This document shows, in pieces, positions 53,609 to 63,987 of a DNA stretch of 64,000 nt. The position numbers were made by a program, and so were the translations under genes. The stretch is taken from assembly GCA_023439505.1 (NCBI GenBank), contig JAEXNR010000007.1, positions 248,001 through 312,000 on the forward strand, given 5' to 3'. The DNA comes from Bacillota bacterium. GTDB lineage: Bacteria > Bacillota > Clostridia > Lachnospirales > Lachnospiraceae. Each line of letters begins with the position of its first letter. Position 1 is the stretch's first letter. The notes below the pieces were generated by a model that had not been told where the DNA came from, did no database searches, and saw only the letters and a list, made by a program, of their open reading frames with translations.

Positions 53609-54502
53609 TTATCCTTTTACAGAACCAATCATGATTCCCTTCACAAAATACTTCTGTAAAAAAGGATATACACATAAAATTGGCAGAGTCATAACCATGA
53701 TAAACGCCATTTTTAATGATTCAGGCGTGGTACTGCTTACTGCCGTTGCAATACCCGTATTCATTTTGGTTGCATCAAAGGTTGCACTTTCAAAGGTTGC
53801 TTCGTTTAGGATATTCTGGAGCAGGGTTGCCACCGGAAATAAATCTTTGTTCTGGACATAATAAGCTCCGGTAAACCATTCATTCCAATGCGCCACTCCA
53901 AAAAACAGCATAATCGTTGCTAAAACAGGTTTTGATAATGGCAGAAACATTTGCAGAAAAACTCTTGCGTATCCGCACCCGTCGATACGAGCCGATTCTC
54001 CGATCGCCTCCGGTATTGTTTCGAAATACGTCCGCAGCAGCATGATATTAAAGAAGTTGTATATTTGCGGCAGAACATATACCCATATACTTTGTGTAAG
54101 ATTCAACTGACGAAGCAATATGTAATAAGGGATCATGCCACCGCTGAATATCGTAGTGAAAAAGAAGAAAAAAACAATGAATTTTCTGCCCGGCATGTCC
54201 TTAAAGGCAAGTGCATAGGCTAACATGGAGCACATGACGGTTCCTGCCACCGTTCCAACAACCGTTCTGAAAATGGTGATTCCATATGCATTGAGAATGT
54301 TGCTATCCTGAAATACCTTGATATAATTATCAAGCGTCATCTCCCTGGGCCAAAAATAAATACCTCCCTTTAAGGTGTCATACCCGTCATTAAAGGATAA
54401 AACCAAAATATAAATAAAGGGATATAGTGTTATCATTCCAAGTAGACATAGTGCACTGTAGTTTAAAACCGTACTGATTTGTATCTTACCTTTTCTTTTC
54501 AT
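53609..54502 (-). CDS. CUT1 carbohydrate ABC permease (LplC/YtcP-like)
   Basis: Permease of 297 residues with six helices and the ATPase-contact loop EAIGESARIDGCGYARVFLQ. Forms a heterodimer with the permease encoded 17 bp upstream. FIYILVLSFNDGYDTLKGGI at the N-terminus and a C-terminal FLQKYFVKGIMIGSVKG are typical of the LplC/YtcP group. Confidence 0.95.
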   Translation of the reverse strand: MKRKGKIQISTVLNYSALCLLGMITLYPFIYILVLSFNDGYDTLKGGIYFWPREMTLDNYIKVFQDSNILNAYGITIFRTVVGTVAGTVMCSMLAYALAFKDMPGRKFIVFFFFFTTIFSGGMIPYYILLRQLNLTQSIWVYVLPQIYNFFNIMLLRTYFETIPEAIGESARIDGCGYARVFLQMFLPLSKPVLATIMLFFGVAHWNEWFTGAYYVQNKDLFPVATLLQNILNEATFESATFDATKMNTGIATAVSSTTPESLKMAFIMVMTLPILCVYPFLQKYFVKGIMIGSVKG

Positions 54503-54519
54503 TCCTTATCTCCTATCCT

Positions 54520-55440
54520 CTACCACAGGGATACTTCAGCCAGTTTTTTTGTGATTCTGTTGACTATGATAACCAGGATGAGTCCAATGACGCTTTGGAA
54601 CAACCCTGCAACTGTCGCATATTCATAACGTCCCTGCTGAATTCCCTGCTGTATAATCTGTGTATCTAATATCATGGACAAAGCACTGTTTCCGGGTGTC
54701 TTCAAAAGAATAATCTGCTCATAACCGGCCTTCAAAAGATTTCCTATGTTTAACAAAAATAAGATACACGCTGTTGGCATAATATTGGGCAGTGTAATAT
54801 GTAGCATACTTTTCCATTTGCCTGCTCCGTCAATGCTTGCCGCCTCATATAACTGCTGGTCAATTCCGGTTAAAGCCGAGAGATATACGATGGAGTTCCA
54901 CCCGACATTTTTCCATATGTCCGTAAATAATACCAGCGGGTAAAACCAGTTTTTTTCTCCCATAAAGTAAATCGTATCTTTATGGAACACATTTACCAGA
55001 ATATTGTTAATGATGCCATCATGAGGTGATATGAATTTAACCAGAACCGCAATGCAAACTACCCATGAAACAAAATAAGGAAGATAGGTCACTGTCTGAA
55101 TTGTTTTCTTAAAATACTTATTGGATACTTCATTAATCATTAACGCTAATATTATGGGTGCCGGAAACCCGATTACCATTTTTAGCAGACTGATCATCAC
55201 CGTATTTTGTAACAAAGGCAAGAACATTCTGTCATTTATAAATTGCTTGAAATAACGCAATCCCACCCAGGGACTTTCCCATATTGACATGTTAAAGTGA
55301 AATTCCTTAAATCCCAGGGCGAGACCACCCATGGGTATATAGCAAAAGATAATATACCAAATCACCGCAGGCAGGATAAAGATATATAAAGCTCGATAAC
55401 GCCATATTCTCCTCAATAGGTTTTTGTGTGATAATCTCAT
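54520..55440 (-). CDS. CUT1 carbohydrate ABC permease (LplB-like)
   Basis: Permease of 306 residues with six helices. RALYIFILPAVIWYIIFCYI is the first helix and YEAASIDGAGKWKSMLHITL is the EAA loop. LplB/YtcP-type partners occur with 550-residue binding proteins like the one encoded here. I start at ATG 55440 behind GGAGG, five codons inside the longest open frame. Confidence 0.95.
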   Translation of the reverse strand: MRLSHKNLLRRIWRYRALYIFILPAVIWYIIFCYIPMGGLALGFKEFHFNMSIWESPWVGLRYFKQFINDRMFLPLLQNTVMISLLKMVIGFPAPIILALMINEVSNKYFKKTIQTVTYLPYFVSWVVCIAVLVKFISPHDGIINNILVNVFHKDTIYFMGEKNWFYPLVLFTDIWKNVGWNSIVYLSALTGIDQQLYEAASIDGAGKWKSMLHITLPNIMPTACILFLLNIGNLLKAGYEQIILLKTPGNSALSMILDTQIIQQGIQQGRYEYATVAGLFQSVIGLILVIIVNRITKKLAEVSLW

Positions 55441-55547
55441 ATGTGCCTCCTTCATATAATCAGGTCGATCGCCCCTGTCGTATTTCTCTGTCTATGAGTG
55501 AATTATATCCGTTGAAAAACACTTTAATAATGGATAAATCTCAACTC

Positions 55548-58529
55548 CTATGTGGATAAAACTTTGCTTTCTTTCCTTACATATCTGATGTTGACAAGCT
55601 CAAAAGCATTCAGCGTTATCTTATTGTCAACGATATCGCTTATGATTTCCTCCATAATATCAACAAACGCAATGGCACGATAACCTTCTATTGTAATACT
55701 CGCAGATTGCCTTTTATTGCAGCAATTATAATACCGAACGATAATTCCGTTATCATCTTCCGGAACTTTTACTGTCTCCAGTATAATAGTTTCATTGGTG
55801 GTCTCATAAGGTCTGTATGAATTTGATATTTCATCATATTCGCTGCCTGTCAAGACAAATGGATTGTTGATATAATAAGCCTGTTTATAGGTATCCACGC
55901 CTAATTTATCCTGATGCGTCAGCAATGCGCAATGGATTGTCTGCTTTCCCTGGTCAACCTTAGTACCCGGTCCGTGTTTTGGACTCCTTACCAGGTTCAG
56001 GTCCATGATGCCGTGTTTGCAGCGATATCCGTATTTGCTGTCATTGATAAGAGAAATTCCATAGGACTCTTGTGACATGTCAATAAATTTATGTCCGGAG
56101 ACTTCAAACTGGGCCAGCTCCACCGGATTATCCTCTGTTGTTTTTCGTCCAAGGTGGCCATAGGCTAAATTAAAATTACACTCGCTGGTATTTATTCGGA
56201 CGGGAAATTCTATTCTTAGCATGGAGCTTTCCTGATGCCAGTCCATTTCCAGATCGATGGATACCATATTTTCTCCGTCCAGAATGGAAAACTCCTGTCT
56301 GAACCGGCTATTCTCTATCACATATTCACATATGGCATAGGCTTTCGGCCCGTCCACTCCCGTTCTGAAAGAGATGCATCTGGCATCCTCTCTTGTTTGC
56401 TGATAGGCAACCGGCGCGATATCCCAGCAATCCCCTTCATCCGTATATTTTGATAATACCGCCATCCGCTTCCCCTCCATAACAAATTCCTTCTCCAGCT
56501 GCTTGTCATATAAGGAAGAGATATATCCCTTTTCAAAAGATACTTTCATTCTGTCGTTTTCAATATGATTGACGCCGCTCACTGCTTTAAAATCGACGAT
56601 TTTGCTTTGCTCCCCCACTGTTGCCAGACCGAGTGCAGGTACGTTAACCTGGTACCAGTTCTGATCCATCTTAAGCTTCTTTTCATAAGCAAACGCGTTA
56701 AAATTGACAACAGACCTTTTGGGAAACAGATCCGTTAAAATAAAATCAATTGCATTGGTCAGTTCCTCGTATAGTAACGCATACCGTTCAACACTTTCCG
56801 TGTAGACACGGTCTATTGATGAACCCGGTAATATGTCATGAAACTGGTAAAGTAAGATCTCCTTCCAAATCGTTTCCAGCTTAATCGTATCCATCGGTAA
56901 CGTGATATCCCGTTCTCTGGCCAGGGGTATCAGCATCTCATAGTTTCGTAAGGCAAACTCACATTTTCTATTATAGTTTTTGTTTTTTGACTGGGTTGTA
57001 TAGGTTCCCTGGTGTTTCTCTAAATATAATTCTCCCTGATACACCGGATAATCTGTTACTCCATTATCAAGCGTTCCAAAAAAGTCCATACTCTTTTCCA
57101 TTTTAACTCTGGGCATCCCCTTGATGTCCCGGTATCGCTTCGCTCTTTCAATATGCTCATAGCCCGGACCCGCGCCTCCGTCTCCGATACCAAATAAGAT
57201 CATGGCATGATTGGAGATATCGCGCTCCATGTAATTGTTTTCCCCCTTCTTCAGATAATCTCCTCGCATGGGAGAATTGTAAGTGCTTTCCGGCAGCATA
57301 TGTGCAAGTACCCTTGAACCATCCACACCTTCCCAATAGAACGAATGGTGAGGAAACTTATTCACTGTATTCCAGCTCATCTTTTGTGTCAAAAAATAAG
57401 GCACCTTTGCTAAGTTCATAATTTGCGGGATACATGCTGAATATCCAAAACTATCCGGTACCCAGAATACTTTCATCTCTTCGCAAAATTCCTGTCGGAA
57501 GAACTTCTTCCCATAATAAAATTGCCTGATCATACTCTCCGTACCGATCAAATTACTATCCATCTCTACCCAGGTGGCTCCCTGCAAATCCCAATTGGAG
57601 GTTTTAGCCAGTTCTTTTATCTTCGTATATAATTGGGGATAGCTGTCCTTGATCCACTGGTACAATTGGGCTTGTGAAGCACCGAATACATATCCCGGAT
57701 ACCGTTCTATATTTTTAATTTGTGTGGCAAAGGTTCTGGCTCCCTTTCTGATACTTTCTCTTATTGGCCATAGCCATGCCAAATCCAGATGCCCATGTCC
57801 TATAGCCGAATAGGAGAAGACATCTTCCTCATTGGTTCTATTCATCAGATGCTCGATTTTTCTTCTGATTTCTATTGCAAGATGATGATCTACCCTGTTT
57901 ACAGGACCTATATTCTCCAATTCGTTTTTTATTTCATTTTTAAACCCTTCCTCCTCACTGTAATCTACGATAGAAAGTAAAACCTGCAGGTCATATGCCA
58001 ATTCTCTGATCTGTGTATTTACTTTGGCGACAAATAGATTATGGATCCGGGATTCCTCTTTCATCTTACCGAACAGATCATTGGCCCCGCAGTCAATCCA
58101 AAAATCAATCTTCCCATTCAAATACAGATCATCGTCTGCCATGACAACCTTTTTCACCGGTGCTCCAAGCTGCTCCTCAAAATCAGATGCATAACAGGTT
58201 ATGGCCTGCTTAATTGCTCCATTTCCGGTATAAACAAGGCCCTCCCCGCCACAGTCCAGTAAGAATACCAGTTCCTTGTTTTGCTCACCCTTTGGTTTCT
58301 CCCCAGTGATATGCAGCCAGGCACAGTCAAAAACATCTTCCGCCCATCTGTCACCTATGGTAAGCGGTATCTTTCTGCCCTGAAGCCGATGTTCAAAGAG
58401 CAAGGGCTCCTTTGATACATAGGCGACACAGCTTAATTTGTATTGCCTGGTATAAGCTTCCTCAAACAAAAGTTCAACCAGATGATCTATTTCCTCTCTT
58501 TTCTCTCCGTCAAAGATCGTTTTAAGCAA
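55548..58529 (-). CDS. GH38 alpha-mannosidase
   Basis: Alpha-mannosidase of 993 residues, no signal peptide. The catalytic zinc site is H245/H247/D249 in IGHGHLDLAWLWP; the nucleophile is D359 in VFWVPDSFGYSA, with a further metal His near LFGIGDGGAGPGYEH. Central three-helix and C-terminal beta-sandwich domains follow. It removes alpha-linked mannose from oligosaccharides in the cytoplasm. First gene of the operon that continues with permeases, binding protein and two-component system. Length and motifs match the bacterial MngB/SpGH38-like group; exact linkage preference is uncertain. Confidence 0.95.
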   Translation of the reverse strand: MLKTIFDGEKREEIDHLVELLFEEAYTRQYKLSCVAYVSKEPLLFEHRLQGRKIPLTIGDRWAEDVFDCAWLHITGEKPKGEQNKELVFLLDCGGEGLVYTGNGAIKQAITCYASDFEEQLGAPVKKVVMADDDLYLNGKIDFWIDCGANDLFGKMKEESRIHNLFVAKVNTQIRELAYDLQVLLSIVDYSEEEGFKNEIKNELENIGPVNRVDHHLAIEIRRKIEHLMNRTNEEDVFSYSAIGHGHLDLAWLWPIRESIRKGARTFATQIKNIERYPGYVFGASQAQLYQWIKDSYPQLYTKIKELAKTSNWDLQGATWVEMDSNLIGTESMIRQFYYGKKFFRQEFCEEMKVFWVPDSFGYSACIPQIMNLAKVPYFLTQKMSWNTVNKFPHHSFYWEGVDGSRVLAHMLPESTYNSPMRGDYLKKGENNYMERDISNHAMILFGIGDGGAGPGYEHIERAKRYRDIKGMPRVKMEKSMDFFGTLDNGVTDYPVYQGELYLEKHQGTYTTQSKNKNYNRKCEFALRNYEMLIPLARERDITLPMDTIKLETIWKEILLYQFHDILPGSSIDRVYTESVERYALLYEELTNAIDFILTDLFPKRSVVNFNAFAYEKKLKMDQNWYQVNVPALGLATVGEQSKIVDFKAVSGVNHIENDRMKVSFEKGYISSLYDKQLEKEFVMEGKRMAVLSKYTDEGDCWDIAPVAYQQTREDARCISFRTGVDGPKAYAICEYVIENSRFRQEFSILDGENMVSIDLEMDWHQESSMLRIEFPVRINTSECNFNLAYGHLGRKTTEDNPVELAQFEVSGHKFIDMSQESYGISLINDSKYGYRCKHGIMDLNLVRSPKHGPGTKVDQGKQTIHCALLTHQDKLGVDTYKQAYYINNPFVLTGSEYDEISNSYRPYETTNETIILETVKVPEDDNGIIVRYYNCCNKRQSASITIEGYRAIAFVDIMEEIISDIVDNKITLNAFELVNIRYVRKESKVLST

Positions 58530-58574
58530 TTCCTTTGTCCTCCTTGTAATATTTTCGCTATCATATCAACTTAT

Positions 58575-58727
58575 TGATAAAACTGAAGTAGACGAATGTT
58601 AGTTTATCAGTGGACTTTTATCATCATTTACGGGTGTATCTGTCCTAAATCCGGGTGCCGTCCATAGAAACAAAGAAAGTTCAGTTCATTCTTACTTTTA
58701 TCCACTCAATTACTGACAATCGTCTAC
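58575..58727. promoter_or_regulatory. divergent mannoside promoter region with inverted repeats
   Basis: GTAGACGAATGTTAG (58588-58602) and, on the other strand, GTAGACGATTGTCAG (58727-58713) match at 13 of 15 positions and face each other, one near each gene. TGATAAAACT (58575-58584) and AGTTTATCA (58601-58609) form another dyad. They are good candidates for the AraC-type regulator of the island. No consensus -35 is seen toward either gene, as expected for activated promoters. Confidence 0.5.
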
Positions 58728-58781
58728 TCTCATTCCTCACATGATCAGATATAGTAAAGGGAAAAAATAAGGAGATGTACC

Positions 58782-60068
58782 ATGAATCTGACATCCGAAA
58801 CGATAACATCTGTTTCAAGAATCGCTGATAAGTTTTCAGCTTATGAGAATCAGAAAGAAATATTTATGAATTGCTTTTTATCTACACTAAATACAACAAC
58901 AAAAATTACAGAGGATAATACCACTTTTATTTTTACCGGTGATATTCCGGCAATGTGGTTACGGGATTCGTCCGCTCAGGTTCGTCACTATCTTCCCTTT
59001 GCAAAAAAAGATCCCGGCTTACAGTGTGTCATCGAGGGCCTGATCAGACGTCAAATTCATTATATCTGCATAGATCCCTATGCAAATGCTTTCAATGAAG
59101 CACCTGATAACAACGGTTTTTCTGATGATATCACATTACACAATCCCTGGGTATGGGAACGCAAATATGAAATTGACTCGCTCTGCTATCCCATCTTTCT
59201 CGCATGGCAATATTGGAAGGCGACCGGGAAGCAAACAATATTTGACGAAAACTTTCATCATGCTGCAGACCTCATTCTTGATGTTTGGACTATAGAGCAG
59301 CACCACCCGACCCAATCAAAGTATTCCTTTATTAGAAATGATGCCCCCAAAAGCGATACGCTGACCAATGGAGGGAAAGGCTCTCCCGTAAAAGAAACCG
59401 GTCTGACCTGGTCCGGGTTTCGTCCCAGTGATGATGCCTGCAAATATGGTTATTTAATACCTTCCAACATGTTTGCTGTTGTTGTTTTGCGTTACATCTG
59501 TGAAATTTGTGAATCCATATGGCAGGATGAGTCCCTTTATCAGAAAGCAAAACACCTGGAAGAAACGATGGATGCCGCCATACAACAATACGGCACGATC
59601 AATCATCCGGACTATGGTCAGATCTATGCCTATGAAGTTGACGGCTTCGGTAATTATCTTCTGATGGATGATGCGAATGTACCAAGCCTTTTGTCCATTC
59701 CCTATTTGGGTTATGCTGCCTGGGATGATCCCGTCTATCAAAACACAAGACGATTTATCCTGAGTAAAGATAATCCCTGCTTTTATACCGGTAAATTTGC
59801 CAAAGGAATTGGCAGTCCGCATACACCGGACGGTTATATCTGGCCCATTGGCCTTGCAATGCAAGGTTTAACCGCCGCTTCCGCTGATGAAATGGATCAG
59901 ATGATTGAGCTTCTAATAAATACAGATGGCAATACCGGTGCTATGCATGAGAGCTTTGATCCGGAGAATCCTGCCCTCTTTACCCGGTCCTGGTTCGCGT
60001 GGGCAGACAGTCTATTTGCAGAATTGATTATCAAACGTTATTATGAAGCAGAAAGGGAATCACAATGA
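58782..60068 (+). CDS. GH125 exo-alpha-1,6-mannosidase
   Basis: Protein of 428 residues of family GH125 (formerly DUF1237), metal-independent inverting mannosidases that remove alpha-1,6-linked mannose. Motifs: GDIPAMWLRDSSAQVRHYLP, YANAFNEAPDNNGFSDD, TWSGFRPSDDACKYGYLIPS with the general acid Asp, and NTGAMHESFD with the catalytic base Glu. No signal peptide, so it acts on imported glycan. Its stop overlaps the next start by 4 bp (ATGA). A GH38 plus GH125 pair also occurs in the N-glycan locus of Streptococcus pneumoniae, supporting the island's function. Confidence 0.95.
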   Translation: MNLTSETITSVSRIADKFSAYENQKEIFMNCFLSTLNTTTKITEDNTTFIFTGDIPAMWLRDSSAQVRHYLPFAKKDPGLQCVIEGLIRRQIHYICIDPYANAFNEAPDNNGFSDDITLHNPWVWERKYEIDSLCYPIFLAWQYWKATGKQTIFDENFHHAADLILDVWTIEQHHPTQSKYSFIRNDAPKSDTLTNGGKGSPVKETGLTWSGFRPSDDACKYGYLIPSNMFAVVVLRYICEICESIWQDESLYQKAKHLEETMDAAIQQYGTINHPDYGQIYAYEVDGFGNYLLMDDANVPSLLSIPYLGYAAWDDPVYQNTRRFILSKDNPCFYTGKFAKGIGSPHTPDGYIWPIGLAMQGLTAASADEMDQMIELLINTDGNTGAMHESFDPENPALFTRSWFAWADSLFAELIIKRYYEAERESQ

Positions 60069-63000
60069 AGAAAGAAATCGAAATTATTAACGTGCATCAA
60101 ACGCCCTGGATATTAAATGATAATGGTATCTTAAAAAGTGAGACAATCCTGCACCTGGATACTTCTTTAAAGGATTGTATGGTTACAGCACGTATCGCGG
60201 TTCCGGGCCAGCCTGTATCCCTTCAGACGATTGGGCCCGTTGCATATGGTAAGTCTGATATCAAACTACTCGTTCCGGAATTAAAAAAAGATTATGATAC
60301 CGTAACATTTACGCTGTTTATGAGGGATGGAACAATAGAAAGAGAATTAACCGCTATTTCTCTTCCCCAGAAAAAAATCCGTCACTGGAACATCTATGTG
60401 GCTCATGATATGCACCTGGATATTGGCTATACTGATTATCAGGAGGATTTAATCCATACCTTGTTTCCTGAATATCTCGACGAAGTAATGAAAGAAATCA
60501 CCAATACCGGCCATTGGAAAAAAGACGATCAGCTCAAATATCCGGTGGAGGCCTCCTACCTGCTGTATGGCTCTGCCCTGGCAGCCCGGGATGCCGATTG
60601 GATTGAGAAATTAAAAGAACATCTCAGAGCTAAACGTATGAACTATCCTTATAACTATTTACATTTTGCAACCGAGGGCATGGGTACGGAGCAAATCATC
60701 AGACAGAATTATTATTCTGCCAGGTTTCTCAATGATATCCTTGGAACCCCTCCTGCTAAATTTGCGGTTCATACCGATGATGCAGGATTTTCCTGGTCCC
60801 ATGTTGATGCCCTGACCAGCGCAGGACAGAAATACCTGTCCTTTCGCTTACAGGATAGCAATTGGAATTATGACGACGGACACTGCCCCAAGTATCCCCG
60901 CCTCTTTTACCTCAGGGGCAGGACACCGGAGAGCAAATTGCTGACTTTTGACGGACCGGTATATCATTTTGATGATTTTGGTTTTCGGGAATCACTTGAT
61001 ATCACAATTAAGCGAATTACCGACCTCTTTTTAGACCGGCAGACAGCGGATTATCCTTATGCCTCCTATTTAATACATCTTACCAAGGTTCGTGACAATT
61101 CAGGAATTGAGCCAAATGTCATGCACAATATACATGCCCTTAATACACGGACCGATGATAAAGGCAGACCTTATGTCTTCCCTCTCTTTATTAATTCACT
61201 GGTGGAGGATTTCTTTGAAGAAATCGAAACCCATTACAAAGATATCATCCCCAGCGTACAGGGAACACTGGAGAGTTTTTGGAGCTTTGGAGCTGCTCAG
61301 ATATCCTATGAGACCTCCATAAGCAAGGAAAATCACGAAACTGTACCTGCGGCAGAATTATTTGCAGCGATTGCTTCTGCTCTTGTTCCTGCTCATCCTT
61401 ATCCGTATACCGATCTTTTCCGGGCATACGATGATATGATGCTGGCAGACGAACATAACTGGGCAAGCTGGAAGTATTATGTCGATGATGAACAGCTGAA
61501 ATGGTCCCGGAACAAAGTACTTGAGCCGCAAAGAATTGCAAGACGTCTGCTTAATACTTCCTTTAAAGCATTAGAAACGCTGATTCCAACGGAAGGGCCA
61601 ACCATTCTTGTCTATAACAATAGTGCATGGGAACGAACAGACATTGTCACCATAAGTGCAAAGACTCTTTCCCACTCCTTTAAAATTATAGACTCATACA
61701 CCGGCTTAAGTCTTCCCTGGCAGATAACATCGGATGAGAATGTCTGCTTTATAGCATCTCAGGTACCTCCCTATGGATACAAGACATATAAAATGATACC
61801 GGACAATGCACCGGCTGAATACGATAAAACAGTTACTGTGATGGGAAATGTGATAGAGAATGATTATTATAAGGTCGTGATAGATACCAGCGGCAGTATT
61901 TGCAGCTGTATTGATAAGCATAATAAAAATAAAGAGCTGGTAGATCCTTCTGCTCCCCATAAGATGAATCAATTTGTCTATTATACTTCTAAAAACGAAT
62001 TGTACGACAATATTCTTTATACGGAGGATGTGATCTCCAATGCGACGATCGCCTCAGAAACAGGCCCTGTCATGGGTATGCTGGTCACAAAAGGACGTAC
62101 CCGCGGGGTTGAGGAAGTTGTGAGAAAGGTTATTCTTTACGCGGATTTACCTCGCATCGATATCATCAATGAGGTATTCAAAGCAGATGCACCGCCAAAT
62201 TATACAGAATGCGCCGAGGAAGGATTCTTTACCTTCCCCTTCCATATGGATAATTTTCGGATTGCCCACGATACTCCGTCCGGTGAGATAGAACCTTATG
62301 TGAATTCCGATATTTATCATCCGACCCACCAGCTCTATTGGTCGAACACTGATTTCTATGCGGTAAATCACTGGATTAATATTCAGGGAGAGGATGACAG
62401 CATATTATTTGCTTCTGTGAATACACCCCTGGTTCAATATGGCGGCCGCCGTACCTGTCATTGGGACAAAAATTATCAAATGAAAGATCCATGGATCTAT
62501 CATTGGGTATTCAATAATTTTTGGAAAACCAATTTTACTTATACGCAACCCGGTCCGGTTACCTACAAATACAGCATTACCACAACAAAATCCAGCAATT
62601 GGAGACAGGCAGATGCCGATCAGTTTGGGTTTGATATCACAAACCCTTTAAGATCTCATATAATCAGCAAGGAACAAACCGGCATCCTGCCACATGATCT
62701 CCATAGCTTTATAAGAATGGACCGGGATAATGTTATCGCTACTACTGTGAAAATGGCCGAAAGCAATGGGAATGGCATCATCCTTCGCTTCCATGAAACG
62801 AAGGGATCTGCATGCAGCGTATGTGTAGATCTGTCCGGTCTTTCAATGGATGCAGAGATAATTGAAACGGATGTGGTCGAAGATGATATTGCTCCCGTTC
62901 CTTCTTGTGAAGGCAAGTTTCACTTCTTTATTCCGGCGTATGGATGGAAAACATTCCGTCTGCTGCAACTGGCGTACTGCCCCGCACCAAATATTACACA

Positions 63001-63964
63001 AGCCTGTATCACTAAGGGCGGCACCCTTGTAAAATGGACAATGCCGGCGGAATACTCCTATGTATGCTATGCTCTTTACCGAGGAATAAGTGAGGATTTT
63101 ATCCCCGGTACCGGTAATTATCTTGTTACCCTGGATACTCCCTACTATTATGACAGGCAGGTTGTACCTGACTTATTGAATGATTATTACTATAAAGTGC
63201 AGGCAGTCGGTTTAAAAGTGAAAAGTGAGTACTCTTTTTGTGTCAGGGCATGCCAGGGGGGCATCACAAATATCGCTCCTACGATACCGGCTGATCCCAT
63301 TGGGGAGGCCTTTGGAAACCATCAGATATCTCTAAGCTGGGAATCTTCCATTGATTATAATGATATGTTAAAGGGATATCGAATCTACAGAAATGGTGTT
63401 GTATATAAAGACATTCCTTCGTCTATGACGAGCTGGAGAGATATAGGATTATACAGAAATACAGACTATATCTATGAGATTACCGCCTTTAATGAAGCCG
63501 GTCTTGAATCCGGGAGAAGTCAGAAAATCACCGTTTGTACAACTAATTTTACGAACACAGGTGACATTGCTCCTATGGCCTGCATTACCGCCTCATCAGA
63601 ACGTGGGGCAAACTTCCTTGTTACTAATATCTCCAATGGTGTATGTGGTATGATTGATCAGGATAATTGGGTTCCAAAAGAAACAGATACACTTCCCTGG
63701 ATCAGGATGGAATGGGAAGAGCCACATACCATTGATACCATCTATCTCTGGGGAAGATATGGTGCACCATTTGCCTGCAGCGGCACTGTTGCGTTAAGTG
63801 ACGGAAGCGGTTTTAGCTTTGACTCCCTGAGAACGGATGGTTGTGGGACTAAGTTATCCATTGGTACCCATAGTATCGTTCATCTGGAATTTAAATTTCT
63901 CGAATGGGATATTCAGGCAGGAATTTCTGAGGTTCAACTGATCAAGGAAAATCAGGGCATATGA
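60065..63964 (+). CDS. giant GH38-like protein with fibronectin III and discoidin-like tail
   Basis: Protein of 1299 residues without signal peptide. After about 100 residues of beta-rich N-terminus, a GH38-like barrel carries H114/H117/D119 in YVAHDMHLDIGYTDYQ and an Asp pair in FAVHTDDAGFSW in place of the classic WxxDxFG. Mannosidase-type beta domains follow to about 970. A fibronectin III repeat lies at about 1075-1180 (ISLSWESSIDYNDMLKGYRI) and a discoidin/F5-8-like module at about 1190-1299 (ERGANFLVTNISNGV). FN3 and discoidin modules normally mark extracellular enzymes, so their presence in an apparently cytoplasmic protein is odd. It is translationally coupled to GH125 and should act on the same glycans; true activity is unproven. 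Confidence 0.85.
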   Translation: MKKEIEIINVHQTPWILNDNGILKSETILHLDTSLKDCMVTARIAVPGQPVSLQTIGPVAYGKSDIKLLVPELKKDYDTVTFTLFMRDGTIERELTAISLPQKKIRHWNIYVAHDMHLDIGYTDYQEDLIHTLFPEYLDEVMKEITNTGHWKKDDQLKYPVEASYLLYGSALAARDADWIEKLKEHLRAKRMNYPYNYLHFATEGMGTEQIIRQNYYSARFLNDILGTPPAKFAVHTDDAGFSWSHVDALTSAGQKYLSFRLQDSNWNYDDGHCPKYPRLFYLRGRTPESKLLTFDGPVYHFDDFGFRESLDITIKRITDLFLDRQTADYPYASYLIHLTKVRDNSGIEPNVMHNIHALNTRTDDKGRPYVFPLFINSLVEDFFEEIETHYKDIIPSVQGTLESFWSFGAAQISYETSISKENHETVPAAELFAAIASALVPAHPYPYTDLFRAYDDMMLADEHNWASWKYYVDDEQLKWSRNKVLEPQRIARRLLNTSFKALETLIPTEGPTILVYNNSAWERTDIVTISAKTLSHSFKIIDSYTGLSLPWQITSDENVCFIASQVPPYGYKTYKMIPDNAPAEYDKTVTVMGNVIENDYYKVVIDTSGSICSCIDKHNKNKELVDPSAPHKMNQFVYYTSKNELYDNILYTEDVISNATIASETGPVMGMLVTKGRTRGVEEVVRKVILYADLPRIDIINEVFKADAPPNYTECAEEGFFTFPFHMDNFRIAHDTPSGEIEPYVNSDIYHPTHQLYWSNTDFYAVNHWINIQGEDDSILFASVNTPLVQYGGRRTCHWDKNYQMKDPWIYHWVFNNFWKTNFTYTQPGPVTYKYSITTTKSSNWRQADADQFGFDITNPLRSHIISKEQTGILPHDLHSFIRMDRDNVIATTVKMAESNGNGIILRFHETKGSACSVCVDLSGLSMDAEIIETDVVEDDIAPVPSCEGKFHFFIPAYGWKTFRLLQLAYCPAPNITQACITKGGTLVKWTMPAEYSYVCYALYRGISEDFIPGTGNYLVTLDTPYYYDRQVVPDLLNDYYYKVQAVGLKVKSEYSFCVRACQGGITNIAPTIPADPIGEAFGNHQISLSWESSIDYNDMLKGYRIYRNGVVYKDIPSSMTSWRDIGLYRNTDYIYEITAFNEAGLESGRSQKITVCTTNFTNTGDIAPMACITASSERGANFLVTNISNGVCGMIDQDNWVPKETDTLPWIRMEWEEPHTIDTIYLWGRYGAPFACSGTVALSDGSGFSFDSLRTDGCGTKLSIGTHSIVHLEFKFLEWDIQAGISEVQLIKENQGI

Positions 63965-63987
63965 TTTATCATTTATTCATGATAAAA
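63965..63987 (+). terminator. short hairpin after the mannosidase pair
   Basis: TTTATCAT/ATGATAAA around a 6-base loop, directly after the stop codon. No T run is seen before the window ends. Confidence 0.4.
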
